DNA from: Variovorax sp.
GTDB lineage: Bacteria; Pseudomonadota; Gammaproteobacteria; Burkholderiales; Burkholderiaceae_C
Reading direction: 5' to 3'
Length of the DNA: 64,000 nt
NCBI GenBank assembly: GCA_017744935.1
Contig: JAGIAI010000033.1
Span: 21,790 to 85,789, forward strand
The notes beneath the pieces were generated by a model. That model worked only from the letters and a program-made list of their open reading frames with translations. It was not told the DNA's origin and did no database searches. The position numbers and the translations under genes were made by a program. Positions 18,231 to 27,121 of this stretch are shown one piece after another (the stretch's first letter is position 1; each line of letters begins with the position of its first letter).

Positions 18231-19799
18231 ATGCCGCAAGAGACAGCACGCCGCCAGACCCTGGCGGACCTTCTGCGCCGCAGTGCGAGGCGCTACCCCG
18301 AGAAGCTGGCCATCGCCTGCGGCGAGACGCGATGGACCTACGCCGAGTTCGATGCGATCTGTTCGCGCGTGGCCGGCGCCCTGTCCCGGCATGGCGTCGG
18401 TAAAGGCGAACGCGTGGCGATCCTCGCGCGCAACTCGCACGCCTTCGCGGCCTTGCGCTTTGCGCTTGCCCGCCTCGGCGCGGTGCTGGTGCCGATCAAC
18501 TTCATGCTCAAGTCGGAGGAGGTCGCCTACATCCTTCGCCACGCCGGCGCGTCCATGTTGGCGACGGACACGGGACTCTCTGCCCTTGCGCGCGAGGCCG
18601 CCGCGCTCGATACCTCGGTGCGCGACTTTCTCTGGCTACCGTCCGAAGACCCCAGCGAGCCGGTGCCCGGCATGCTGCGGTTCGACGAATTCGCCCTCGG
18701 CAACGCCGAACCACCCGAGGTGGACCTGCATACCGGCGATCTCGCGCAGATCGTCTACACGAGCGGCACCGAATCCATGCCCAAGGGCGCGATGCTCACG
18801 CATGACGCGGTGATCGCCCAATACGTGAGCTGCCTCGTCGACGCCGAGATCAACAGCAGCGACCTCACGCTGCACGCACTGCCGCTCTACCACTGCGCGC
18901 AGCTCGACGTGTTCCTCGGCCCGTCGATCTATGTGGGTGCGACCAATGTCATCACTGGCAAGCCGACGCCGGACAACCTTCTGCCGCTGATCGAGAAGTT
19001 CGGCATCGGCTCGTTCTTCGCGCCGCCAACGGTCTGGATTTCATTGCTGCGATCGCCGCTTTTCGACACCAGCAACCTCGGCAGCCTGCGCAAAGGCTAC
19101 TACGGCGCATCGATCATGCCGGTCGAAGTGATGCGCGAGATCATCCGCCGGCTGCCGCAGATGCGGCTCTGGAATCTCTACGGCCAGACGGAGATCGCGC
19201 CGCTGGCGACGATGCTCGGCCCGGACGACCAGCTCCGCAAGCCCGGATCGGCGGGGCGCGCGGTGCTCAATGTCGAAACGCGTGTGGTCGACGACCTGAT
19301 GAAAGATGTATCGGTTGGCGAGATCGGCGAGGTGGTGCACCGCTCACCACACCTGATGCTCGGCTACTTCCACGACGATGAACGTACCAAGGCGGCGTTC
19401 GAGGGCGGCTGGTTCCATTCGGGCGACCTTGCGACCATCGATGACGAGGGCTACATCACCATCGTCGATCGCAAGAAGGACATGATCAAGACCGGCGGCG
19501 AGAACGTCGCGAGCCGTGAAGTCGAGGAAATGATCTATCGCATGCCGCAGGTGTCGGAGGTCGCGGTAGTCGGTGTGCCGCATCCGCACTGGGTCGAAGC
19601 CGTGGTCGCCATCGTCGTTGCGAAGGCGGGCCAGACGCTGGACGAAGAACAGGTACTCGGCCACTGCCTTGAGCATCTCGCGGGCTTCAAGACGCCCAAG
19701 CGAGTCGTGTTCGTGGAGGCGCTGCCCAAGAACCCGAGCGGCAAGCTGCTCAAGCGCGACTTGCGAAAGGCGCACGCCGGACTGTTCGCCGGCGCGTAG
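18231..19799 (+). CDS. Acyl-CoA synthetase (AMP-forming), possibly for aromatic acids
   Basis: A 522-residue ANL-superfamily ligase. Motifs in order: the ATP P-loop Y-T-S-G-T-E-S-M-P-K-G, N-L-Y-G-Q-T-E, G-W-F-H-S-G-D-L-A, V-D-R-K-K-D-M-I-K-T-G-G-E-N and the catalytic Lys in P-K-N-P-S-G-K-L-L-K-R. A strong AAAGGAGA ribosome site supports the ATG at 18231; the longer frame overlaps marR and is rejected. The substrate is not readable from sequence. Next to vanAB and a MarR regulator a hydroxycinnamate such as ferulate would make sense, because feruloyl-CoA leads to vanillin, but no hydratase/lyase or vanillin dehydrogenase gene is in view. A fatty acid is the default alternative. Confidence 0.85.
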   Translation: MPQETARRQTLADLLRRSARRYPEKLAIACGETRWTYAEFDAICSRVAGALSRHGVGKGERVAILARNSHAFAALRFALARLGAVLVPINFMLKSEEVAYILRHAGASMLATDTGLSALAREAAALDTSVRDFLWLPSEDPSEPVPGMLRFDEFALGNAEPPEVDLHTGDLAQIVYTSGTESMPKGAMLTHDAVIAQYVSCLVDAEINSSDLTLHALPLYHCAQLDVFLGPSIYVGATNVITGKPTPDNLLPLIEKFGIGSFFAPPTVWISLLRSPLFDTSNLGSLRKGYYGASIMPVEVMREIIRRLPQMRLWNLYGQTEIAPLATMLGPDDQLRKPGSAGRAVLNVETRVVDDLMKDVSVGEIGEVVHRSPHLMLGYFHDDERTKAAFEGGWFHSGDLATIDDEGYITIVDRKKDMIKTGGENVASREVEEMIYRMPQVSEVAVVGVPHPHWVEAVVAIVVAKAGQTLDEEQVLGHCLEHLAGFKTPKRVVFVEALPKNPSGKLLKRDLRKAHAGLFAGA

Positions 19800-19812
19800 C
19801 TTCAGCGTGCGT

Positions 19813-19989
19813 TCAGCGGCGCGGGCCCGCGCCGCATTCGTCGAGCACCGCGATGGTCGTCTCGACACGATGAGCGATCTCGTCGCTGAGAGCCTTGGGC
19901 GGCCGGTGGGCCGTCGTCATGATCAGGCTGGCCGAGCCGACCAGCATCACGAGCCCTGCAATCAGATCCATGTGGGTGAAAAAGCTCAT
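19813..19989 (-). CDS. Small single-pass membrane protein, 58 residues
   Basis: A short minus-strand frame beginning MSFFTHMDLIAGLVMLVG. Residues about 8-27 form one hydrophobic, potentially membrane-spanning segment (LIAGLVMLVGSASLIM). A soluble tail follows (PPKALSDEIAHRVETTIAVLDECG) that looks amphipathic-helical, and the product ends GAGPRR. A GGAGATT stretch about 5 bases before the ATG is a plausible ribosome site. It is convergent with the acyl-CoA synthetase and has no recognisable family. A longer overlapping frame in another register is Arg/His-rich and is considered a shadow. Confidence 0.5.
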   Translation of the reverse strand: MSFFTHMDLIAGLVMLVGSASLIMTTAHRPPKALSDEIAHRVETTIAVLDECGAGPRR

Positions 19990-20123
19990 CGAAGAATCTC
20001 CGGATTGACCGGCGAGCGCCGGAATGAAGTCCGGACTCTCTCAACGCTGGTGCCCAGCTTCAATCCGCCCGATGGCGAAAGGCGTTGTCAGACCGCGCCT
20101 ACGGCACCTGATCGGACACCCGC

Positions 20124-20930
20124 TCATTGCACAACGAGGTGGTTCAGCGCGGGGCTGGCGGGCGGCAGGGTGAGCTTCATGTCCTCCAGCGTCTTGACGA
20201 TCAGATGCGCGACCATCAGGTTGCGATTGAGCTTGCTGTCGGCCGGCACCACGTGCCAGGGCGCGTAGTCGGTCGAGGTGGCCGCGAGCGCCTTCTCGTA
20301 GGCCCGCTCGTAGTCCGACCACTTCTTGCGCACCGACAGGTCGTCCATCTGGAACTTCCAGCGCTTGTCCGGCTGGTCGATCCGCGCCTGCAGGCGCTTG
20401 CGTTGCTCATCCTTGCTGATGTGCAACATGCACTTGATGACCACGGTGCCGGTTTCGGTCAGCAGGCGCTCGAAGTCGCTGATCTGCGAGTAGCGGCGGC
20501 GCGTCTCGGCCTTGTCGATGAGGCCTTCGACCACCGGGACCAGCACGTCTTCGTAGTGGCTGCGGTTCCAGATCGCGATCTCGCCGGCTGCCGGCACGGC
20601 CGCGTGGCAGCGCCAGAGGAAGTCGTGCGCGCGTTCGTCGTCGCTGGGCACCTTGAAGGCTTTCACCCGGACGCCGAGCGGGGACGTGCGCGAGAAGACC
20701 CAGCGGATCGTGCCGTCCTTGCCGCTGGTGTCCAGCCCCTGCAGCACCAGCAGCAGCTTGCGGCGGCCTTCGGCGTGGAGCTTGTTCTGCAGATCGTCCA
20801 GGCGAACCGCGAGCGCCTCCAGTTCCTGCCGTTGCGCTTCCTCGTCGCCCTTCAGGCAAGGGACGGCGGCGGGATCGATGCTCGCGAGCTTGAACTTGCC
20901 GGTGACGCAGTACTTCTTGAAGCTGGCCAT
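20124..20930 (-). CDS. ppk2: Polyphosphate kinase 2 family protein
   Basis: A 268-residue single-domain PPK2. It has the Walker A-like G-L-D-T-S-G-K-D-G at residues 65-73, the W-N-R-S-H-Y-E-D motif (Walker B and lid region), a K-C-M-L-H-I-S-K-D-E-Q-R-x-R-L stretch, and K-W-x-x-S-D-Y near the C-terminus. These proteins transfer phosphate between polyphosphate and nucleoside mono- or diphosphates. Class I versus class III specificity cannot be assigned safely by eye. It is separated by 60 bases from the upstream S4 protein on the same strand. Confidence 0.92.
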   Translation of the reverse strand: MASFKKYCVTGKFKLASIDPAAVPCLKGDEEAQRQELEALAVRLDDLQNKLHAEGRRKLLLVLQGLDTSGKDGTIRWVFSRTSPLGVRVKAFKVPSDDERAHDFLWRCHAAVPAAGEIAIWNRSHYEDVLVPVVEGLIDKAETRRRYSQISDFERLLTETGTVVIKCMLHISKDEQRKRLQARIDQPDKRWKFQMDDLSVRKKWSDYERAYEKALAATSTDYAPWHVVPADSKLNRNLMVAHLIVKTLEDMKLTLPPASPALNHLVVQ

Positions 20931-20990
20931 GGGGATCGGACTCCTGTCGAAAAAGCCGCAGGGTACGCCAAGCGGCGAGTCCAGTGCGAC

Positions 20991-21413
20991 TCACTCGTCG
21001 TCGTCGAGCGATGCGCTCCAGCGGTTGTCCCAGTTGCCGCGACGTGCGCTCTCCAGCTCGCGTCGGTCGCGCTTGGTTGGCCGGCCCTGCTCGATGCTGA
21101 GCGCAGGCTCGCTGCCGAGGCGGCGCTGCTCGCGCACAGCAGCCTGGGCCGCGATGCTTTCGGGCGTTTCCTCGTAGAGCTGCTGCGCGACCGGCGCAGG
21201 ACCGCGCTGTCCGCTGAGACCGCGCACCATCACCTCGCGCGTGAACGGTCCGAGCCGGACCGTGACCTTGTCACCCGGTTTCACCTCGCGCGATGCCTTG
21301 GCGATCTCGCCGTTCACCTGCACGCGGTGCTTGCCGATCTCGTCGGCGGCGAGCGAGCGCGTCTTGTAGAAGCGCGCCGCCCAGAGCCATTTGTCGATAC
21401 GTAGGCGATCCAT
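20991..21413 (-). CDS. S4-domain RNA-binding protein, Hsp15 type
   Basis: A 140-residue basic protein with an N-terminal S4 domain (R-I-D-K-W-L-W-A-A-R-F-Y-K-T-R-S-x-A, V-x-V-N-G, K-P-G-D-K-V-T-V), as in Hsp15/HslR, which binds stalled 50S subunits carrying nascent chains. The charged tail (about residues 100-140, with R-P-T-K-R-D-R-R-E-L) also fits. It starts 3 bases after the histidine kinase stop, so it may be cotranscribed with the two-component genes although unrelated in role. Confidence 0.9.
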   Translation of the reverse strand: MDRLRIDKWLWAARFYKTRSLAADEIGKHRVQVNGEIAKASREVKPGDKVTVRLGPFTREVMVRGLSGQRGPAPVAQQLYEETPESIAAQAAVREQRRLGSEPALSIEQGRPTKRDRRELESARRGNWDNRWSASLDDDE

Positions 21414-21416
21414 GAG

Positions 21417-22832
21417 TCAGGGATTGTCGCGCGCCAGCGGCAGACGGACGACGGCATCGAGCCCGATCACCTGTCCGCCGGATTCCCGGTTTTCGAGCGC
21501 GATGCTGCCGCCGAGCGCCAGCACGATTTCGCGGCAGATCGCCAGACCCAGCCCCGATCCGCTGGACACGTCGCCAGCGGCGAACGGCGCGAAGAGCCGC
21601 TGGCGGAGTTCGTCCGAAATGCCCGGGCCCTCGTCGCTCACGGTCAGCGTCGCGGACTGCGCGTCGGCGGCCACGCGTACGACCAACGTACCGGCGATCG
21701 GGCTGTGCTTGATCGCGTTGTGCAGCAGGTTGCGCGACAGCTCCTGCAGCATCCACCGGTGGGCGCGCACCGGCGCCGGCGTGGGCGCTGCCGAAAGCTC
21801 GAAATCGAGCGCCTTGTCCGCCACCAGCGGTGATACGTCGAGCGCGATGTCGCGAACGCATTCGGCGAGATCCAGCGTCACCGATTCGGGTTGCTGGCGC
21901 AGTTGCTCGACCTTCGCGAGCGACAGCATCTGGTTGGCGAGCGTGGTGGCGCGCTCGACCGTCTGGCTGATTTCCTTGAGTGCCTGCCCCGCCGGCACGT
22001 CGCCCCGGCGCGCGGACTGCACCTGGGCCTTGAGCACCGCCAGCGGCGTGCGCAACTGGTGGGCGCTGTCGCGAACGAAGCGCTTCTGGTGGTCGAGCAG
22101 ACGCTGGAGCCGGCCCATGACGCGCGTGGTGGCGTCGATCAGCGGACGCAGCTCGCGCGGCGCATCAGGCGCATCGATGGGGGACAGGTCGTCGTCGGCG
22201 CGCGCCTCGATCGCCTCGCCGAGCTCGCGCACCGGTCGCGTTGCGAACTGCACCACGACCACCGTGACCGCCGCAATCACCGAGATCAACACCAGTTGCC
22301 GCCACAGCGTGTCGATGAGGAGCTTGCGCGCCAGCGTCTCGCGCAGTTCCAGTGTTTCGGCCACCTGCACCACCGCCATGCCGCGCCCGTGCGGGCTCGC
22401 CACCGGTTGCAGCAGCACCGCGACCCGAACCGGCATGCCGCGGAATTCATCGTCGTAGAAGTCCACCAGCGCCGCATATGGCGGCCGGTCGGGCAGCTTT
22501 CCGCGCCAGAAGGGCAGGTCTTCGAAGCCGGAGATGAGGTCGCCGCCGAGCGCGGAGACGCGGTAGTACATGCGGCTCTGGTTGTCCGCCTCGAAAGCCT
22601 CGAGCGCGGAGTAGGGGACGATGGCGCGCAGGGTGGCCTGCTCGTCATAGCCGTTCACGTCGAGCTCCTCGCCGATCGTCTTGGCCGAGGCCAGCAGCGT
22701 GCGGTCGTAGGCGGTGGTCGCGGCCGCGAGGCTCTGGCGATAGAGGCTCACGCTGTTGATGACGATGAACAGTGCGATCGGCGCGAGGATGCCGACCAGC
22801 AGCCTCGCGCGCAGCGACGAAACAGGCCTCAT
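21417..22832 (-). CDS. Sensor histidine kinase, TctE-like
   Basis: A 471-residue membrane sensor. TM1 is about residues 10-30 and TM2 about 175-195, and the periplasmic domain between them is about 140 residues. A HAMP-like linker (R-P-V-R-E-L-G-E-A-I) follows. The phosphoacceptor His258 is in F-V-R-D-S-A-H-Q-L-R-T-P-L. ATPase boxes follow: N (L-L-H-N-A-I-K-H-S-P), G1 (D-E-G-P-G-I) and G2 (G-S-G-L-G-L-A-I). It overlaps the response regulator gene (ATGA), and the pair is divergent from tctCBA, the usual TctE/TctD arrangement for tricarboxylate-responsive control. The ligand is inferred from this context. Confidence 0.9.
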   Translation of the reverse strand: MRPVSSLRARLLVGILAPIALFIVINSVSLYRQSLAAATTAYDRTLLASAKTIGEELDVNGYDEQATLRAIVPYSALEAFEADNQSRMYYRVSALGGDLISGFEDLPFWRGKLPDRPPYAALVDFYDDEFRGMPVRVAVLLQPVASPHGRGMAVVQVAETLELRETLARKLLIDTLWRQLVLISVIAAVTVVVVQFATRPVRELGEAIEARADDDLSPIDAPDAPRELRPLIDATTRVMGRLQRLLDHQKRFVRDSAHQLRTPLAVLKAQVQSARRGDVPAGQALKEISQTVERATTLANQMLSLAKVEQLRQQPESVTLDLAECVRDIALDVSPLVADKALDFELSAAPTPAPVRAHRWMLQELSRNLLHNAIKHSPIAGTLVVRVAADAQSATLTVSDEGPGISDELRQRLFAPFAAGDVSSGSGLGLAICREIVLALGGSIALENRESGGQVIGLDAVVRLPLARDNP

Positions 22833-23509
22833 GTTTCTTCGCGCAGCAGATAGCCCAATCCGCGCAGCGTCATCAGCGTGACGCCAGTGGCGGCGAGTTT
22901 CTTGCGCAGGCGATAGACCACGACTTCGATGGCTTCGTACTGCACGTCCATCTCGCCGGGAAAGACCAGCTCGAAGAGGCGTTCCTTCGAGACGGCGTGG
23001 CCGGGCTTGACCATCAGCGCCTTCAGCAAGGCGAGCTCGCGCGGCGTGAGTTCGAGCACCTCGGCGCGGTGGTAGATCGCGCCGTTCTCGGCGTCGTAGC
23101 GAAGACCGCCGACTTCAGGCAGCCGTGCGGGTGAATCGGCGCCCGCGCTCTGGTTGCGGCGGTGCAGGGCGCGGATGCGCGCCTCCAGTTCGTCGAGATC
23201 GAAGGGCTTCGGAAGGTAGTCGTCGGCACCGGCATTGAGGCCCATGATGCGATCGCCCACCGTGCCGCGCGCGGTCAGCAATAGCACCGGTGTGCGCAGA
23301 CCGGCGGCGCGGGCCTGCGCCAGCACCTGCAATCCATCAAGGTTCGGAAGACTCAGGTCGAGCGCCACCACGTCGGGCTCGAGCGAACGCCACTGAGCGA
23401 TGGCTTGGGCGCCGTCCCCGCATACGCGCACGTCGATCTGGCGGCGGCCGAATGTCCGCTGCAGAGTGGTCTGCATCGACGGATCGTCTTCGACTAACAG
23501 CAGCTTCAT
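22829..23509 (-). CDS. Response regulator, OmpR/TctD type
   Basis: A 226-residue regulator starting MKLLLVEDDP. The receiver domain has acidic Asp8/Asp9, phosphoacceptor Asp51 in V-V-A-L-D-L-S-L-P, and Lys in L-P-K-P-F-D. The C-terminal winged helix shows E-L-T-P-R-E-L-A-L-L and V-V-Y-R-L-R-K-K-L. The ATG at 23509 was chosen over an upstream extension because receiver domains begin with this M-K-L-L-L-V-E-D-D phrase. It probably activates tctCBA across the 108-base divergent intergenic region. Confidence 0.93.
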   Translation of the reverse strand: MKLLLVEDDPSMQTTLQRTFGRRQIDVRVCGDGAQAIAQWRSLEPDVVALDLSLPNLDGLQVLAQARAAGLRTPVLLLTARGTVGDRIMGLNAGADDYLPKPFDLDELEARIRALHRRNQSAGADSPARLPEVGGLRYDAENGAIYHRAEVLELTPRELALLKALMVKPGHAVSKERLFELVFPGEMDVQYEAIEVVVYRLRKKLAATGVTLMTLRGLGYLLREET

Positions 23510-23617
23510 GGCCGGATTTTCGGTGTTTACCCCAGTCCGTCGGACAGCCAACTGACAGCGGGGCGGCGCATCATACCGGCGTCAGCTTCTACTCAGCTTC
23601 AAACAAAGGAGACATTG

Positions 23618-24577
23618 ATGCGCCGAGACACATTCCTGAAATCCATGGTCGCGCTGGCGGCTACCGGTGCCTTGCCGCTGTCGGCGTGGGCTGCTGCCAA
23701 CATCAAGATGATGATCCCCGCCAACCCTGGCGGCGGCTGGGACACGACCGGCCGGGCGCTGGGCAAGGCCCTGACCGACGGCAAGCTGGCCGATACGGTC
23801 ACTTTCGACAACAAGGGCGGCGCAGCCGGCGCGCTGGGCCTCGCCCAGTTCGTGAACGGTTCCAAGGGCGACCCCAACGCGATGATGATCATGGGCGCTG
23901 TGATGCTGGGCGGCATCATCACCGGCAAGCCGCCGGTGTCGCTTTCGCAGGCCACGCCGATCGCGCGCCTGACCAGCGAATACAACGTCTTCGTGCTGCC
24001 GGCCAATTCGCCGTTCAAGAGCATGAAGGACGTGATCGACCAGCTCAAGAAGGATCCGGGCAGCGTGAAGTGGGGCGGCGGCTCGCGCGGTTCCACCGAA
24101 CACATCGCGGCCGCGATGATCGCGCAGCGCGTGGGCGTCGATCCGTCCAAGATCAACTACGTGGCCTTCCGCGGGGGCGGCGAGGCCACGGCGGCCATCC
24201 TGGGCGGCAACGTCACGGTGGGCGGCAGCGGCTTCAGCGAATTCGCCGAATACATCAACGCCGGCAAGATGAAGCCGATCGCTGTCACCTCGGCGCAGCG
24301 CCTGCCCGGCATCAACGTGCCGACGCTCAAGGAGCAGGGCATCGATGTCGAGATCGGCAACTGGCGTGGCGTGTACGGCGCACCGGGCATCACGCCCGAG
24401 CAGCGCAAGGCGCTGACGGACCTCGTGCTGGCGGCAGTCAAGACGCCCGCCTGGGCCGAAGCCGTGAAGAAGAACGACTGGACGCCGGCTGTGATGTCGG
24501 GCGACGCCTTCGCCAAGTTCGTGGACGACGAGTTCGCGAGCCTGCGCGCCACCATGGTCAAGTCGGGAATGGTCTGA
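23618..24577 (+). CDS. tctC: Tripartite tricarboxylate transporter substrate-binding protein
   Basis: A 319-residue periplasmic binding protein of the TctC/BugT family. It has a signal peptide (MRRDTFLKSMVALAATGALPLSAWA, cleavage about residue 26; the RR-FLK pattern is reminiscent of a twin-arginine signal). Family features are P-A-N-P-G-G-G-W-D-T-T-G-R, F-D-N-K-G-G-A-A-G and G-R-x-x-S-E-E-type spacing. The first ATG codon (23618) sits behind AAAGGAGAC; a TTG three bases earlier is less likely. It delivers a carboxylate (citrate or similar) to TctAB, encoded directly downstream. Confidence 0.92.
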   Translation: MRRDTFLKSMVALAATGALPLSAWAAANIKMMIPANPGGGWDTTGRALGKALTDGKLADTVTFDNKGGAAGALGLAQFVNGSKGDPNAMMIMGAVMLGGIITGKPPVSLSQATPIARLTSEYNVFVLPANSPFKSMKDVIDQLKKDPGSVKWGGGSRGSTEHIAAAMIAQRVGVDPSKINYVAFRGGGEATAAILGGNVTVGGSGFSEFAEYINAGKMKPIAVTSAQRLPGINVPTLKEQGIDVEIGNWRGVYGAPGITPEQRKALTDLVLAAVKTPAWAEAVKKNDWTPAVMSGDAFAKFVDDEFASLRATMVKSGMV

Positions 24578-24579
24578 CC

Positions 24580-25107
24580 GTGCAGGCCGAACTGACCTCG
24601 ACCCCGACGCCAGCGAACTGGCCCCAGACGCTGGTTGGCGTCGGGGTTCTGGTCACCGGCCTGGCCCTCGCGTACGGCGCGATCGACATCTCGTCCGAGG
24701 CCGGCTACGGCGGCGTCGGCCCCAACTTCCTGCCGTGGCTGGTCTCGATCGCGCTCACCGTGTGCGGCGCGTGGATCCTCTGGGAGGCACGCACCGGCGG
24801 CTTCCGCGAGATGGAGGAGTCGGATTCGACGCCTCCGTACTGGACCGGCTTCATCTGGGTCTCCGCCGGGCTGCTGCTCAATGCCGGCCTCATCACCGTC
24901 ATCGGCTTCATCCTGAGTTGTGCGCTGTGCTATCTGCTCGCAGTGCAGGGCCTGCGCCGCGCGGGCGGACAGGCGATCGCGAATTCGCCGCGCACCTGGT
25001 TCGTCGACCTCTTGACCGGTCTCATCATCTCCGCACCGGTCTACTGGATGTTCACGAAGTTCCTGGCGATCAACCTCCCGGGCCTCACCGCAACGGGTTG
25101 GATCTGA
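24580..25107 (+). CDS. tctB: Tripartite tricarboxylate transporter small permease
   Basis: A 175-residue integral membrane protein with four predicted hydrophobic segments (about residues 20-40, 50-68, 88-122 with a break, and 140-165), the TctB architecture. It starts with GTG at 24580, two bases after the tctC stop. A conserved G-P-N-F-L-P-W stretch follows TM1. It forms the membrane complex with TctA. Only one base separates it from tctA, so the three genes form one operon. Confidence 0.88.
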   Translation: MQAELTSTPTPANWPQTLVGVGVLVTGLALAYGAIDISSEAGYGGVGPNFLPWLVSIALTVCGAWILWEARTGGFREMEESDSTPPYWTGFIWVSAGLLLNAGLITVIGFILSCALCYLLAVQGLRRAGGQAIANSPRTWFVDLLTGLIISAPVYWMFTKFLAINLPGLTATGWI

Positions 25108-25108
25108 C

Positions 25109-26620
25109 ATGGAAATCTTCAACGCACTCCTGCACGGCTTCGCGCTCGCGATCACGCCGGCGAATCTTCTCTGGTGTCTGGTGGGCTGCGCCCTCGGCAC
25201 GGCGGTCGGCGTGTTGCCCGGCATCGGCCCGGCGGTCGCGGTCGCGATGCTGCTGCCGATCACCGGCAAGGTCGACGTCACCGCGTCGATGATCTTCTTC
25301 TCGGGCATCTACTACGGCGCCATGTATGGCGGCTCGACCACTTCCATCCTGCTCAACACGCCCGGCGAAACCGCCAGCATGGTGACGGCGATGGAGGGGA
25401 ACAAGATGGCCAAGAGCGGCCGGGCCGGCGCGGCGCTGGCGACGGCGGCGATCGGTTCGTTCGTGGCCGGCACCATCGCCACGGTGGTGGTCACGCTGTT
25501 CGCGCCGTTCGTGGCCGACTTCGCTGTCCGCCTCGGCCCGCCGGAGTATTTCCTGCTGATGCTCCTGGCCTTCACCACGGTGAGCGCGGTGCTCGGCAAG
25601 AGCACTCTGCGTGGCATGACGGCTCTCTTCATCGGCCTCGCGGCTGGCTGCATCGGCCTCGACCAGATTTCGGGCCAGGGCCGCTACACGGGCGGCATCC
25701 CCGAACTGCTCGACGGCATCGAAATCGTGCTGGTCGCGGTCGGCCTGTTCGCGGTCGCCGAAGTGCTCTACGCCGTGTTGTACGAAGGCCGTGTCGTCGA
25801 AGGGCAGAACAAGCTCAGCCGTGTGCACATGACGGCCCGCGACTGGAAGCGCTCGATCCCGGCGTGGCTGCGCGGCACCGCCATCGGCACGCCCTTTGGC
25901 TGCATCCCGGCCGGCGGCACCGAGATCCCGACCTTCCTGAGCTACGCGGCCGAAAAGAAGCTGGCAAAGGACCCGGACGCCCGCGCCGAATTCGGCACCA
26001 AGGGTGCGATCGAAGGCGTGGCCGGCCCCGAGGCTGCAAACAACGCGACGGTGACCGCGGCGCTCATCCCGCTGCTCACGCTCGGCATCCCGACGTCGAA
26101 CACCACCGCGATCTTGCTGGGCGCATTCCAGAACTACGGCATCCAGCCCGGCCCGCAACTGTTCACCACGTCGGCCGCGCTGGTGTGGGCGCTGATCGCC
26201 TCGCTCTACATCGGCAACGTGATGCTGCTGGTGCTCAACCTGCCGATGGTCGGGCTGTGGGTCAAGCTGCTCAAGATTCCGAAGCCGCAGCTCTATGCGG
26301 GCATCCTGATCTTCGCGACGGTCGGTGCCTACGGCATGCGGCAGAGCGCGTTCGATCTCGTGCTCCTCTATGCAATCGGCGTGCTGGGCGTCGTGATGCG
26401 CCGCTTCGATTTCCCGACCGCGCCGGTGGTGGTTGGCATGATCCTCGGCCCGCTCGCAGAGGCGCAGCTGCGCAATGCGATGTCGATCGGTGAAGGGAGC
26501 GCGGCGGTGTTCTTCCAGCGCCCCATGTCGATCGCGTTGATCGTCGTGATCGTGGCCGTGCTGGTGCTTCCGCGCCTGGCCAAGCGCATGGGCGCGAAGC
26601 GGCAGCTGGCAGTCTCCTGA
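25109..26620 (+). CDS. tctA: Tripartite tricarboxylate transporter large permease
   Basis: A 503-residue polytopic protein with about 11-12 hydrophobic segments. Its family signatures are G-V-L-P-G-I-G-P, Y-G-G-S-T-T-S-I-L-L-N-T-P-G-E and, in the second half, P-x-G-G-T-E-I-P-T-F and L-G-I-P-T-S-N-T-T-A, the inverted repeat halves of TctA. It is the sodium- or proton-coupled transport subunit. A terminator follows 18 bases after its stop. Confidence 0.95.
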   Translation: MEIFNALLHGFALAITPANLLWCLVGCALGTAVGVLPGIGPAVAVAMLLPITGKVDVTASMIFFSGIYYGAMYGGSTTSILLNTPGETASMVTAMEGNKMAKSGRAGAALATAAIGSFVAGTIATVVVTLFAPFVADFAVRLGPPEYFLLMLLAFTTVSAVLGKSTLRGMTALFIGLAAGCIGLDQISGQGRYTGGIPELLDGIEIVLVAVGLFAVAEVLYAVLYEGRVVEGQNKLSRVHMTARDWKRSIPAWLRGTAIGTPFGCIPAGGTEIPTFLSYAAEKKLAKDPDARAEFGTKGAIEGVAGPEAANNATVTAALIPLLTLGIPTSNTTAILLGAFQNYGIQPGPQLFTTSAALVWALIASLYIGNVMLLVLNLPMVGLWVKLLKIPKPQLYAGILIFATVGAYGMRQSAFDLVLLYAIGVLGVVMRRFDFPTAPVVVGMILGPLAEAQLRNAMSIGEGSAAVFFQRPMSIALIVVIVAVLVLPRLAKRMGAKRQLAVS

Positions 26621-26637
26621 TTGCCGTCGCTCCCTCG

Positions 26638-26676
26638 AACAGGCGTCGCCCCACCGGGACGACGCCTGTTTTGCTT
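26638..26676 (+). terminator. Intrinsic terminator after tctCBA
   Basis: A perfect 11-base stem AACAGGCGTCG / CGACGCCTGTT around an 11-base loop, followed by TTGCTT. It lies between the convergent tctA and the small exported protein gene and touches the stop codon of the latter. Confidence 0.85.
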
Positions 26677-27121
26677 ATTCACCCGACGATTCGTGGCCGA
26701 ATCGGGCCATGCCGAACATCCGGGTGCTCTTGGCGCGCTGCACTTCAGCCATGAATTCCGGACCGTTGCGCATGCGCTGATAGGCCGCCATCTGCTGGCG
26801 GAATTCCGCGCTGTTCGGATCGAAGTTGTCGCGGTTTGCAACCTGGCTCATTCCGGAGCGGATCCACAGGCGGTTGTCGGCAGTGACTTCAGCGCGGCTT
26901 GCAGCGCCCGTCTTCGGGTCGGCAGGGCCGACGCGGAATTCCGCCGGCGCGCTCGCGAAGATCGCGCGGTTCGCGGAAAGGTCCGCCGACACTTCGGCGC
27001 GGCTGAAGTGGCTGACAGCGGGAATCGGTGCACCGACCCATTGTTCGGCCGGGACCGTCTGAGCGGACACGGCGCCGGCAAGTGCGAGTGCGGAGATACC
27101 GAGAAGTAGCTTTGCATTCAT
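26675..27121 (-). CDS. Exported protein resembling DUF4148 family
   Basis: A 148-residue protein with a signal peptide (MNAKLLLGISALALAGAVSA, cleavage about residue 20). The mature part contains the S-R-A-E-V-x-A-D motif twice (F-S-R-A-E-V-S-A-D-L and A-S-R-A-E-V-T-A-D-N), similar to the T-R-A-Q-V-x-A-E-L motif of DUF4148, a family expanded in Burkholderiales. Function is unknown. It is divergent from the Crp/Fnr gene, with a 126-base gap that holds a dyad (GTGCG-TTTA-CGCAC, 27209-27222). Confidence 0.75.
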   Translation of the reverse strand: MNAKLLLGISALALAGAVSAQTVPAEQWVGAPIPAVSHFSRAEVSADLSANRAIFASAPAEFRVGPADPKTGAASRAEVTADNRLWIRSGMSQVANRDNFDPNSAEFRQQMAAYQRMRNGPEFMAEVQRAKSTRMFGMARFGHESSGE

